Shown in pieces: positions 1 through 5,215 of a stretch of DNA of 5,215 nt; within the stretch, counting starts at the first letter, position 1; every line of letters starts with the position of its first letter. Under the pieces are notes generated by a model. It worked only from the letters and a program-made list of their open reading frames with translations. It ran no database searches and was not told where the DNA came from. This DNA is from Rhizobiaceae bacterium (GTDB lineage Bacteria; Pseudomonadota; Alphaproteobacteria; Rhizobiales; Rhizobiaceae): contig JAGWJK010000400.1 of the NCBI GenBank assembly GCA_028865845.1, positions 1 to 5,215 of the forward strand, in the 5' to 3' direction. Both the position numbers and the translations under genes were made by a program.

Positions 1-865
1 TGATAATCGGGTAGGGCTGGCCGGCATCCTCGAAGGCTTCCGCAACCGCGACCGACATGGCGCCGAGATCGACCCAGACGGCATCGAGCTGGCCGTAGCG
101 GCTGAGGTAATCGGACACGACCGCCTTGGTCTTGGCATTGTCGCCACCGGTAAATTCACTGCCGATCGGGGTGATGCCAGCTTCCTTAAAGATGCGGTTG
201 GCGGCATCCGAACGGGTTTCGAAGAGGTCGACGCCCGGTGCGGTGCGCAACATCAGCACCTTGCCGCCCTTGGGCAGGTTGTCGGCGATATAGCGGGCGC
301 CGGCGATACCCCAGGCATTGCCGCCGATGCTGCTGATCGAGGTCACCGGGCACGTGGTGTTGACGCTGCGGTCAAACACGATGACCGGTAGCTTCTTGCA
401 GGCTTCCTCAACGACAGGGGTCAGGGCATCCGACGTGGTTGGCGAAACGATCAGCGCATCGCACTGGCCGCTGTTGACGAAAGCCCGGATGTCGGAGATC
501 TGCTTGTCGTCCTTGTCCTGGGCATCGGCATATTGCAGCGAGGCGACTTCGCTCTTTTCAGCGTCCGCCTCGGCCTGCATGACCTTCAGGCCGACGACGC
601 GCCACGGATTGCTGACGCTGGCGTTGGAGAAGCAGAGATGGTGCGGACCGGCCTTCTTGTATTTGCTGGTGTCGACCATGCCGCCGCCGATATGCTGCTC
701 CCAGGGCTTGTCTGCCGGTCCGGTCGGCGCGACCTTCAGGAGCTGCTGCTCGGCGGTAAAGGCGTCATCGGCGACAGCCTGATTGGCGAGAAGCGCGACC
801 GAGGTCGACAGCAGCCCGAGGCTCAGGGCGACGGGAATTCTTTTCGTCATGCCATAAAGTTTCAT
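1..865 (-). CDS. Periplasmic sugar-binding protein of an ABC importer (3' end cut by window)
   Basis: Substrate-binding protein of the RbsB-like periplasmic fold (Peripla_BP_4 type), which captures a sugar or polyol and delivers it to the permeases encoded just upstream. It starts at ATG 865-863 behind GGGAGG, with 5 bases between. A second in-frame Met at codon 6 lacks such a site. Residues 1-32 form a Sec signal peptide: Lys/Arg n-region, Leu/Ala/Ser core, cleavage expected after AVA and before DDA. There is no lipobox Cys, so the mature protein should be soluble. About 40 residues then precede the first fold strand (HLCFSNASVSNPWR, residues 76-89), a long leader for this fold. Later landmarks are SGQCDALIVSP near 132-142, the hinge-region VIVFDR near 161-166, and DAVWVDLGAM close to the window edge. 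Cysteines lie at 78, 135, 156 and 172; a 156-172 disulfide is plausible. 288 codons are visible; such proteins usually have about 310-370 residues, so the C-terminal lobe is incomplete. The substrate is not recognisable. AI-2 (LsrB) seems unlikely from the sequence. Confidence 0.93.
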   Translation of the reverse strand, partial: MKLYGMTKRIPVALSLGLLSTSVALLANQAVADDAFTAEQQLLKVAPTGPADKPWEQHIGGGMVDTSKYKKAGPHHLCFSNASVSNPWRVVGLKVMQAEADAEKSEVASLQYADAQDKDDKQISDIRAFVNSGQCDALIVSPTTSDALTPVVEEACKKLPVIVFDRSVNTTCPVTSISSIGGNAWGIAGARYIADNLPKGGKVLMLRTAPGVDLFETRSDAANRIFKEAGITPIGSEFTGGDNAKTKAVVSDYLSRYGQLDAVWVDLGAMSVAVAEAFEDAGQPYPII

Positions 866-870
866 TGCAT

Positions 871-876
871 CCTCCC
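871..876 (-). promoter_or_regulatory. Ribosome binding site of the binding-protein gene
   Basis: On the minus strand this reads GGGAGG, 5 bases before ATG 865. It is the strongest Shine-Dalgarno match in the operon and decides the start codon. An overlapping ATG at 870 is followed one codon later by TGA, so it cannot be the start. Confidence 0.8.
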
Positions 877-891
877 ATTGTTGACACAGGA

Positions 892-914
892 CACGCTCCC
901 TCCCGAGCAGCGTG
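892..914 (-). other. Hairpin in the permease-to-binding-protein spacer
   Basis: In the transcript this 23-base segment can fold as CACGCU pairing with AGCGUG (6 pairs), then one bulged G, then CUC with GGG (3 pairs including one G-U), closed by a GGGA loop that fits the GNRA pattern. It lies between the second permease stop (921) and the binding-protein start (865). No U-run follows, so it is not an intrinsic terminator. A role in protecting the 3' end of a processed upstream mRNA, or in setting a higher dose of binding protein, is known for similar spacers in other binding-protein operons and is inferred here. Confidence 0.45.
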
Positions 915-920
915 CGATTT

Positions 921-1919
921 CTAACCCATCAGTTGCCGGCGAGACGTGATCGCCGCGGCGACAATAAGGATCACGCCCTGGACGGCGACGCGCATCGGCT
1001 CGGGGAAGCCGAGCAGGTTTAGCAGCGTGAACAGGGCATAGAGCGACAGGGCGCCGAAAGCGGCGCCGGGAATGCTGCCGCGGCCACCGAGCAGGACCAC
1101 GCCGCCAATCACGGCCGCCGAAGTGCCCTGCAGTTCCAACCCGGTACCGACATCGACTGAAACACCGGAGAAGCCGCCGAGCAGGATACCGGCGACGACA
1201 GCCGCGACCGATGAAATCACGAAGGCGGCGAAACGAATGCGACGAACGGGAGCGCCCGAAAGCTCGGCTGCGCGCGGATTGTCGCCGATCATGGTCAACA
1301 GCCGGCCGTATTGCGTCGCATGCAGCAGAAATGCCAGCACGCCGACGGCAACGATCAGAATGATCACCGCGACCGGCAGGCCGCCGATGACAGGCACGGG
1401 CCGTATAACGAAGCGGCCGAACATGCGCAGATTGTCCGGCAGATAGCCCTGCGGTGCTCCGCCCGACCACATCATGGCGGCGCCCTTCACCGAGAGCAGT
1501 GTGCCGAGCGTCGCGATGATCGACGGTACCTTGAGATAGGAGACGACGAAGCCGTTGATGACGCCGACAAGCAGGCCGAGGCCGAAGGCAACCGCAATCG
1601 CCTCCGTGGTCAAGGCGGGATCGCCGCCGGTGACCAACGCGCCGGCAATGACGACGAGAGTGACGAGAGACCCCTGGGCGAGATCGAACCCGCCCGAGAT
1701 CAGCACGAAAGACTGTCCGCAGGTCAGAATGACCAACGGCGCCGCCCTCTGCAGCAGGCTCATCAGGCCGGCCGGCGTCCGATAGAGCGGGCTCAGCAGC
1801 ATGATCAGGATCAGCAACAGGAAGAACATGATCAGCGCGGGGTTCACCCGCCGGAACGATGCCAGCATCGAAAATCTTCCCTGGAAAACGGACAGCCGCG
1901 TGGCGAGGACCGATATCAT
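921..1919 (-). CDS. Sugar ABC transporter permease, RbsC-like (second permease)
   Basis: Inner-membrane permease of the BPD_transp_2 family, 332 residues, the usual length for RbsC-type proteins. It should pair with the first permease to form the channel. Hydrophobic segments fall roughly at 29-46, 60-76, 84-98, 105-128, 133-150, 181-199, 229-248, 265-304 and 308-324. Family motifs: GQSFVLISGGFDLAQGS (68-84), the counterpart of the RbsC GIDLSVG signature; the cytoplasmic loop IGDNPRAAELSG (211-222), which contacts the ATPase; and IGGVVLLGGRGSIPGAAFG (271-289). The start at ATG 1919 overlaps the previous stop as ATGA, with GAGGGG 9 bases upstream, implying translational coupling. Met18 (ATG 1868) is an alternative start that would remove a basic N-terminal stretch; its upstream GGGAAG is weaker. 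The gene ends in TAG, 55 bases before the binding-protein gene. It differs clearly from the first permease, so the pair is heteromeric rather than a recent duplication. Confidence 0.93.
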   Translation of the reverse strand: MISVLATRLSVFQGRFSMLASFRRVNPALIMFFLLLILIMLLSPLYRTPAGLMSLLQRAAPLVILTCGQSFVLISGGFDLAQGSLVTLVVIAGALVTGGDPALTTEAIAVAFGLGLLVGVINGFVVSYLKVPSIIATLGTLLSVKGAAMMWSGGAPQGYLPDNLRMFGRFVIRPVPVIGGLPVAVIILIVAVGVLAFLLHATQYGRLLTMIGDNPRAAELSGAPVRRIRFAAFVISSVAAVVAGILLGGFSGVSVDVGTGLELQGTSAAVIGGVVLLGGRGSIPGAAFGALSLYALFTLLNLLGFPEPMRVAVQGVILIVAAAITSRRQLMG

Positions 1920-2905
1920 GCGACATGTCCCCTCTGCCGGACGCTGTGATAGGCAACGGCCAGGATGACGATCGCGCCGCGCAGGACCTGACCCAGAAAG
2001 GGATCGATCTGCAGCATGTTGAAGACCGCATCGATGGTCGCAAACAGGAAGACGCCGGCCAAGGTACCGCCGACACCGCCCTTTCCGCCGGCAAGCAGGG
2101 TGCCGCCGATGACGACGACTGCGAGCGAATCGAGATCGTAGCCGCCGTTCTGTCCGACCCAGGGCGTTGCCGTGCCGAGCCGGCTGGCGAGGTAGAGGCC
2201 GGAGACGGCGGCACAGGCGCCGGAGACGATGTGGGCTGCAAGAACGACCCTCTCCGTATGAATACCGGCCAGTCGTGCGCTGATGGGATTGCCGCCGACG
2301 CTATAGATACGCGCGCCGGCCAGCGTGCGGCGAAGCACGAAGATCGCAACGAGCGCCATGACGGCGAGAAGAATGAGCGCGTAGGGGACGTCGACAAGGG
2401 AATCATAGGCAAGCGTGCGATAGCTCGCCGGCGCGTTAGCTTGCAGGTTGCCGTAAGCGGTCGCAAGGATGCCGCGCAGAATGAGGCCGATACCCAGGGT
2501 GGCGATCAGCGGATTGACCTTGAGCTGGGTAATGAGGGCGCCGCTGACAAAGCCGACGACGACACCGGCAAAGAGGGCTGCGAGGACACCGAGCCAGATC
2601 AGGCCGGGATCGCCATGCATGACGAAGATCGACACGACGGCTCCGAGACTGATCAGATGGGCGACGGAGAGGTCGATCGAGCCGACCAGGATCACGAAGG
2701 TCTGCCCGATGGCAACGACGCCGAGCGCGACCATGCGCTGCAGCAATCCCATGACGCCATCCCAATTCAGCTGCGCCGTCTGTCCCGTCACCGTCGCTGC
2801 GATCGCATAGACGACCGCGGAACCGGCGACCAGGGCGAGCGGCAGTGCCGCACCCTGCAATCTTTCCCGTCCTGAGTGATTGCCGGCTATGGAGAGCTCA
2901 CTCAT
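1916..2905 (-). CDS. Sugar ABC transporter permease, RbsC-like (first permease)
   Basis: Inner-membrane permease of the BPD_transp_2 family, 329 residues. After a short polar N-terminus, hydrophobic segments lie at about 20-40, 58-76, 84-97, 102-127, 131-150, 173-191, 219-240, 259-272 and 278-320. Diagnostic motifs are GQTFVILVGSIDLSVAH (67-83), matching the RbsC GIDLSVG region; VGGNPISARLAGI (203-215), the EAA-like loop that docks onto the ATPase; and YDLDSLAVVVIGGTLLAGGKG (256-276), nearly textbook for RbsC. I chose ATG 2905 because it overlaps the ATPase stop as ATGA and has AAAGGAG with 7 bases between; the open frame continues upstream but reads there as an out-of-frame shadow of the ATPase. 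The stop overlaps the next permease start in the same ATGA way. The three genes are therefore almost certainly cotranscribed and translationally coupled. The substrate cannot be read from the permease. Confidence 0.95.
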   Translation of the reverse strand: MSELSIAGNHSGRERLQGAALPLALVAGSAVVYAIAATVTGQTAQLNWDGVMGLLQRMVALGVVAIGQTFVILVGSIDLSVAHLISLGAVVSIFVMHGDPGLIWLGVLAALFAGVVVGFVSGALITQLKVNPLIATLGIGLILRGILATAYGNLQANAPASYRTLAYDSLVDVPYALILLAVMALVAIFVLRRTLAGARIYSVGGNPISARLAGIHTERVVLAAHIVSGACAAVSGLYLASRLGTATPWVGQNGGYDLDSLAVVVIGGTLLAGGKGGVGGTLAGVFLFATIDAVFNMLQIDPFLGQVLRGAIVILAVAYHSVRQRGHVA

Positions 2906-4461
2906 GCGACGGCTCCTTTCGATGTGTCGGAGGCGCGGTGAGACAGAACGGCGTGCTTCATGATGTCTTCCTCGCTGGCGCCGGCCGGGCATTCGGCTGC
3001 AATCCGGCCTTCGCTCATGACGAGGATGCGGTCGCTGAGGCCGATGATCTCCGGCAGATCGGAGCTGACGACGAGCACGCTGCCTCCGGCATCGGCAAAA
3101 CCGCGCAGGATCGCATAGATGGTCGATTTGGCGCCGACATCGACACCACGGGTCGGCTCGCACAACACCCAAAGCCTGGGGTGAACGGCGAGCCAGCGAG
3201 CGACGACGACCTTTTGCTGATTGCCGCCCGACAAGGCGCCCACCGGCATGGCGTGATTGGCGGCCCTGACGTCGAGCTGACGCAGCAGCACATCGAGTGC
3301 CGGAGCCGAGCAGCCGCCATTCGCCGACAGCGCCAGCGCGGGCGACAGCGACCGGCGGGCGAGCGCGGCGTTTTCGCGCAATGATTGTCTCAACCCAAGC
3401 CCCTCGGCCTTGCGGTCATCGGGCACGTAGGCGATCTTACGACGGACGGAATTGCGCGGGCTCAAGACTGTGCCTTTGCCGTCCCAGAGGCGAATGGTGC
3501 CGCTGTCGAAGGGTGCGTCGCCGGTCAGGGCACGCGCGAGCGCACCCTTGCCGGAGCCTTCCAGGCCAGCCACGCCGACGATTTCACCGGCCTTCAGGCT
3601 GAGGTCGATATCGGAAAGATGGCTGTTTGCGCCACCCGCAACGGAGACGATCTCCTCGCCGTCTGACGATCCGGAACGAGCGGGAAAGAGGGCGCCGATT
3701 TCCCGGCCGACCATCAGGCGGACAACGGTGTCGGAATCCGTTTCCGCCTTGGAAAGTGCGGCGACCAGGCGGCCGTCCTTCATGACGTTGATGCGGTCCG
3801 CCAGCGCGAAGACCTCGCCCATGCGATGCGAGATATAGACGATCGCCGCGCCGCTCTGGCGCAATTCCTCGATCAGCCGAAACAGCTTGGCGGTCTCGGC
3901 GTGATCGAGTGCGGCCGTGGGTTCGTCAAAGACGAGGATGCGGGCATCGACCGCCAACGCCTTGGCGATCTCGACCACCTGCTGATCGGCGATCGACAAT
4001 GTGCCGGTGCGCGCATCCGGATCGATTTTTGATTGCAGCCGCGCCAGCACACGAAGAGCGTCGGCGCGCATTTTGCGGTGATCGATGATGCCGAGGCGCG
4101 TCGGCTCCCGGCCAAGATACATGTTCTGCGCCACTGTGCGATGCGGCAGCAGGCTCAGTTCCTGGTGGATGATCGCCACTCCTGCGCGCTGGCTGTCGAG
4201 CGGGTGGCGAAACTGGACGCGTCGTCCATCAATGTATATTTCACCGCCGTCCGGGCGATAGAAGCCCGCGAGAACTTTCATGAGGGTGGATTTGCCCGCG
4301 CCGTTCTCGCCGCAGATTGCAAGCACGTGGCCCGCCTGGCACGTCATGGAGATGCCGTCCAGCACGGTCACCGTGCCGAAGCGCTTGGCAATATCTCTCA
4401 TATCGAGAAGCGGCTGGTCGTTTCCGTGGCCGACCGCGTTTGCATCAGCTGTTGTCCCCAT
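2902..4461 (-). CDS. Sugar ABC transporter ATP-binding protein with two fused ATPase domains (RbsA/MglA-like)
   Basis: Cytoplasmic ATPase that powers the importer; 519 residues against about 500 for RbsA and MglA. Domain 1 is canonical: Walker A GENGAGKST (51-59), Q-loop HQE (99-101), signature LSIADQQ (155-161), Walker B ILVFDEP (175-181), H-loop His212. The LMVGREIGALFP linker (249-260) is typical of this family. Domain 2 is degenerate: Walker A GLEGSGKGA (299-307) lacks the Ser/Thr, Ser467 takes the place of the H-loop His, and Walker B reads WVLCEP, with Cys434 (TGC at 3162-3160) where Asp is expected. Its signature LSGGNQQ (410-416) and TRGVDVGAK are intact. The chosen start, ATG 4461, has GGAGG with 9 bases between; an in-frame ATG at 4521 would add 20 residues but has no ribosome binding site. 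The stop overlaps the first permease start (ATGA). This is the first gene of the operon. The transported sugar cannot be told from it. Confidence 0.95.
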   Translation of the reverse strand: MGTTADANAVGHGNDQPLLDMRDIAKRFGTVTVLDGISMTCQAGHVLAICGENGAGKSTLMKVLAGFYRPDGGEIYIDGRRVQFRHPLDSQRAGVAIIHQELSLLPHRTVAQNMYLGREPTRLGIIDHRKMRADALRVLARLQSKIDPDARTGTLSIADQQVVEIAKALAVDARILVFDEPTAALDHAETAKLFRLIEELRQSGAAIVYISHRMGEVFALADRINVMKDGRLVAALSKAETDSDTVVRLMVGREIGALFPARSGSSDGEEIVSVAGGANSHLSDIDLSLKAGEIVGVAGLEGSGKGALARALTGDAPFDSGTIRLWDGKGTVLSPRNSVRRKIAYVPDDRKAEGLGLRQSLRENAALARRSLSPALALSANGGCSAPALDVLLRQLDVRAANHAMPVGALSGGNQQKVVVARWLAVHPRLWVLCEPTRGVDVGAKSTIYAILRGFADAGGSVLVVSSDLPEIIGLSDRILVMSEGRIAAECPAGASEEDIMKHAVLSHRASDTSKGAVA

Positions 4462-4470
4462 CCCGTGCTT

Positions 4471-4475
4471 CCTCC
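4471..4475 (-). promoter_or_regulatory. Ribosome binding site of the ATPase gene
   Basis: Reads GGAGG on the minus strand, 9 bases before ATG 4461. It favours that start over the upstream in-frame ATG at 4521, which is preceded by GCCTCGAA and no purine-rich site. Confidence 0.7.
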
Positions 4476-4533
4476 AAAGCACTCGATCGGCCACGGCTTC
4501 ACCGACGTTACGGCAGCTCATTTCGAGGCGTTC

Positions 4534-4549
4534 GTAACCGATCAGTTAC
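4534..4549. promoter_or_regulatory. Palindromic candidate operator GTAAC-N6-GTTAC
   Basis: Plus strand GTAACCGATCAGTTAC is a 16-base palindrome with only one mismatched pair (C against A, positions 4539 and 4544). It lies about 73 bases upstream of the ATPase start, where the transcription start would fall if the TTGACA box at 4574-4579 is the -35. A repressor bound here would block initiation, which suits a substrate-inducible sugar operon. The centre is not the CG typical of LacI-family operators, so the regulator family is left open. A related site is at 4960-4975. Confidence 0.45.
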
Positions 4550-4550
4550 T

Positions 4551-4579
4551 ACGATGCATATCATTTCAAAAACTGTCAA
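4551..4579 (-). promoter_or_regulatory. Candidate sigma-70-type promoter of the operon
   Basis: On the minus strand CTTGACA (TTGACA at 4579-4574) is a perfect -35 match and fits the rhizobial CTTGAC consensus. At a 17-base spacing the -10 position reads CATCGT, only three of six matches to TATAAT, so the -10 is weak. Such a promoter often needs an activator, and the inverted repeat at 4588-4609 sits 8 bases upstream of the -35. The leader to the ATPase start would be roughly 80 bases. The call rests mainly on the -35 box and its position. Confidence 0.4.
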
Positions 4580-4587
4580 GTAGGGGT

Positions 4588-4609
4588 CTTATGAGGTTAC
4601 TCGCATAAG
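4588..4609. promoter_or_regulatory. Inverted repeat CTTATG-N10-CATAAG, candidate regulator site
   Basis: Two perfect 6-base arms (4588-4593 and 4604-4609) are separated by 10 bases, giving centres about one and a half helical turns apart. The spacer contains a GTTAC motif (4596-4600), also present in the palindrome at 4534-4549. The position directly upstream of the presumed -35 box fits an activator site. It could instead be chance in AT-rich DNA. Confidence 0.3.
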
Positions 4610-4621
4610 TAGTTATGTTAC

Positions 4622-4632
4622 GCTGATTCAGC
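4622..4632. repeat. Short perfect inverted repeat GCTGA-T-TCAGC
   Basis: An 11-base sequence with 5-base perfect arms around one central base, directly next to a GTTAC motif at 4617-4621. It lies 43 bases upstream of the candidate -35 box. It may be a protein-binding site; no family was recognised. Confidence 0.25.
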
Positions 4633-4773
4633 AAGAAGGTGTCGAGCGTTGGCGTCTAAAGTCGCGTCAGTAAAGAGCTGTAGCCTCTCATAGTGGCCAC
4701 AAATCCCGCATATCTGCCTGCAACGAATAACCGGGGCGTGAATATTAAAGCATGCTAGGATGCGTATGATCGT

Positions 4774-4793
4774 TCCTAAAAACAATTTTAGGA
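4774..4793. repeat. Perfect inverted repeat TCCTAAAA-ACAA-TTTTAGGA
   Basis: Two perfect 8-base arms flank a 4-base spacer. As RNA it would form a compact stem-loop on either strand, but no U-run follows on either side, so an intrinsic terminator is not supported. As DNA it looks like a dimeric regulator site. It does not match the rhizobial Irr motif (TTTAGAA-N3-TTCTAAA). Function unknown. Confidence 0.4.
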
Positions 4794-4860
4794 CGTGACC
4801 ACTAGTAATACATCGATTGCTTCATGCGGTGCCGGTTGCGGCTAACAGGCTGCCTGCACG

Positions 4861-4883
4861 CTATTATTCAACAATCATAATAG
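4861..4883. repeat. Perfect inverted repeat CTATTAT-N9-ATAATAG
   Basis: Two perfect 7-base AT-rich arms (4861-4867 and 4877-4883) are separated by 9 bases. It sits in the middle of the gene-free stretch, with no gene start within 150 bases on either side that I can support. It could be an operator for a gene beyond the right edge, or a chance palindrome. Confidence 0.3.
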
Positions 4884-4959
4884 AGCAGATACGGTGGCCA
4901 TTAGGGGCAGTTTTAATGCTGTTCGCACTGCGCAGCGGATGCCCGGTCTCATTTGATAT

Positions 4960-4975
4960 GTAACTATACGGTTAT
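4960..4975. promoter_or_regulatory. Second GTAAC-N6-GTTAY site
   Basis: Plus strand GTAACTATACGGTTAT has the same 5-6-5 layout as the palindrome at 4534-4549 and matches 9 of its 10 arm bases. The two centres are 426 bases apart. The same regulator could bind both, either looping the DNA or controlling a gene beyond the right edge. This is inferred from sequence likeness alone. Confidence 0.3.
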
Positions 4976-5215
4976 TTATTGTCGCAAGAAAATCCAACAC
5001 CGCTCGCACTTACATCATCGGCGATATCGTCGCGTGCTTAGACCGCTGAATTCGCACCCTCAACGAAGCATGATGAGGCTATTTTCGATGGAAGGTTTCG
5101 GGGATCGGACAATGAGGTCCGGCGTCGTGCCCAATTGGATGCCGGCGCAGGGGCATTCAAGGATTTGGATATCTGGCGGCTGCAGCTATCCTGGAGCGAC
5201 GCGACCACTTGTCAC

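Larger units (their letters stand above)
4633..5215. other. AT-richer non-coding stretch, no gene recognised
   Basis: About 580 bases with lower GC than the operon and stops in all frames through most of its length. No tRNA, rRNA, insertion-sequence end or terminator with a U-run was seen. It holds several short palindromes: GTGGCCAC at 4693-4700, AGCATGCT at 4749-4756, CTGCGCAG at 4928-4935, and the longer repeats listed separately. Small frames such as 4916-4963 (15 residues, with AGGGG ahead of its ATG) are too short to support. From about 5040 GC rises again and frames stay open on both strands to the right edge, so a gene or gene remnant may begin just beyond the window. Confidence 0.5.

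Noticed and set aside
879..884. TTGACA on the plus strand inside the permease-to-binding-protein spacer
   Set aside because: It points against the operon, has no -10 partner about 17 bases downstream, and would drive no plus-strand gene.
862..2466. A 534-codon open frame on the minus strand, offset from the two permeases
   Set aside because: It is rich in Arg, Ser and Pro, crosses the junction of two well-supported permease genes, and has no domain or ribosome binding site. It is a high-GC frame shadow.
1859..2875. A 338-codon plus-strand open frame opposite the first permease
   Set aside because: Its translation is rich in Asp, Gly and Glu, as expected antisense to hydrophobic codons. No domain is visible and the minus-strand gene fully explains the DNA.
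4462..4521. N-terminal extension of the ATPase from ATG 4521
   Set aside because: No Shine-Dalgarno precedes 4521, while ATG 4461 has GGAGG at good spacing; the added 20 residues do not resemble this family.
4774..4793. Intrinsic terminator at the TCCTAAAA/TTTTAGGA stem
   Set aside because: The stem is AT-rich and neither strand has a T-run after it; no gene ends nearby.
4817..4963. A 48-residue plus-strand frame from TTG (or 44 residues from GTG 4829)
   Set aside because: It has no ATG, no ribosome binding site and no recognised family, and lies in DNA with stops all around.
4916..4963. A 15-residue ATG frame preceded by AGGGG
   Set aside because: It is too short and lacks any leader-peptide feature such as repeated codons or an attenuator hairpin; nothing downstream supports it.
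1..5215. CRISPR array, insertion sequence, tRNA or phage-type features
   Set aside because: No regularly spaced repeats, transposase motifs, terminal inverted repeats with target duplications, or cloverleaf-like segments were seen.

Overview
The window holds most of one minus-strand ABC import operon of the ribose/simple-sugar (CUT2, RbsABC-like) class, plus a non-coding upstream region of about 750 bases. High GC in the genes, codon choice rich in GCC, GGC, CTG and ATC, and the style of the transporter proteins suggest an alphaproteobacterium, most likely a rhizobial-type member of the Hyphomicrobiales. That assignment is an inference; no taxonomic marker gene is present.

Layout, read in the direction of transcription (right to left): a regulatory region at about 4462-5215; a double-domain sugar ABC ATPase (4461-2902); a first RbsC-type permease (2905-1916); a second, different RbsC-type permease (1919-921); a 55-base spacer with a compact hairpin; and a periplasmic sugar-binding protein (865 to the left edge, C-terminus cut off). 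The first two junctions are ATGA overlaps, each with its own ribosome binding site inside the preceding gene. The binding-protein gene is separated from the second permease and has its own strong ribosome binding site.

Together the genes would encode a complete importer. The lipid-free binding protein captures a sugar or polyol in the periplasm, the two permeases form an asymmetric membrane channel, and the two-domain ATPase drives uptake with one canonical and one degenerate ATP site. The gene order (ATPase, permease, permease, binding protein) matches that of the autoinducer-2 lsrACDB operon, but the binding protein does not read as LsrB and the substrate cannot be named from this window.

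The stretch right of the operon is visibly more AT-rich, has no convincing gene and is full of short inverted repeats. Closest to the operon are a TTGACA -35-like box, a near-perfect 16-base palindrome where the transcription start would lie, and a 22-base inverted repeat just upstream. A related GTAAC-N6-GTTAY site recurs about 425 bases further upstream. I see no evidence of a novel system. The most notable points are the Asp-to-Cys change in the second Walker B of the ATPase, the long N-terminal extension of the binding protein, and the repeated GTTAC-type sites.
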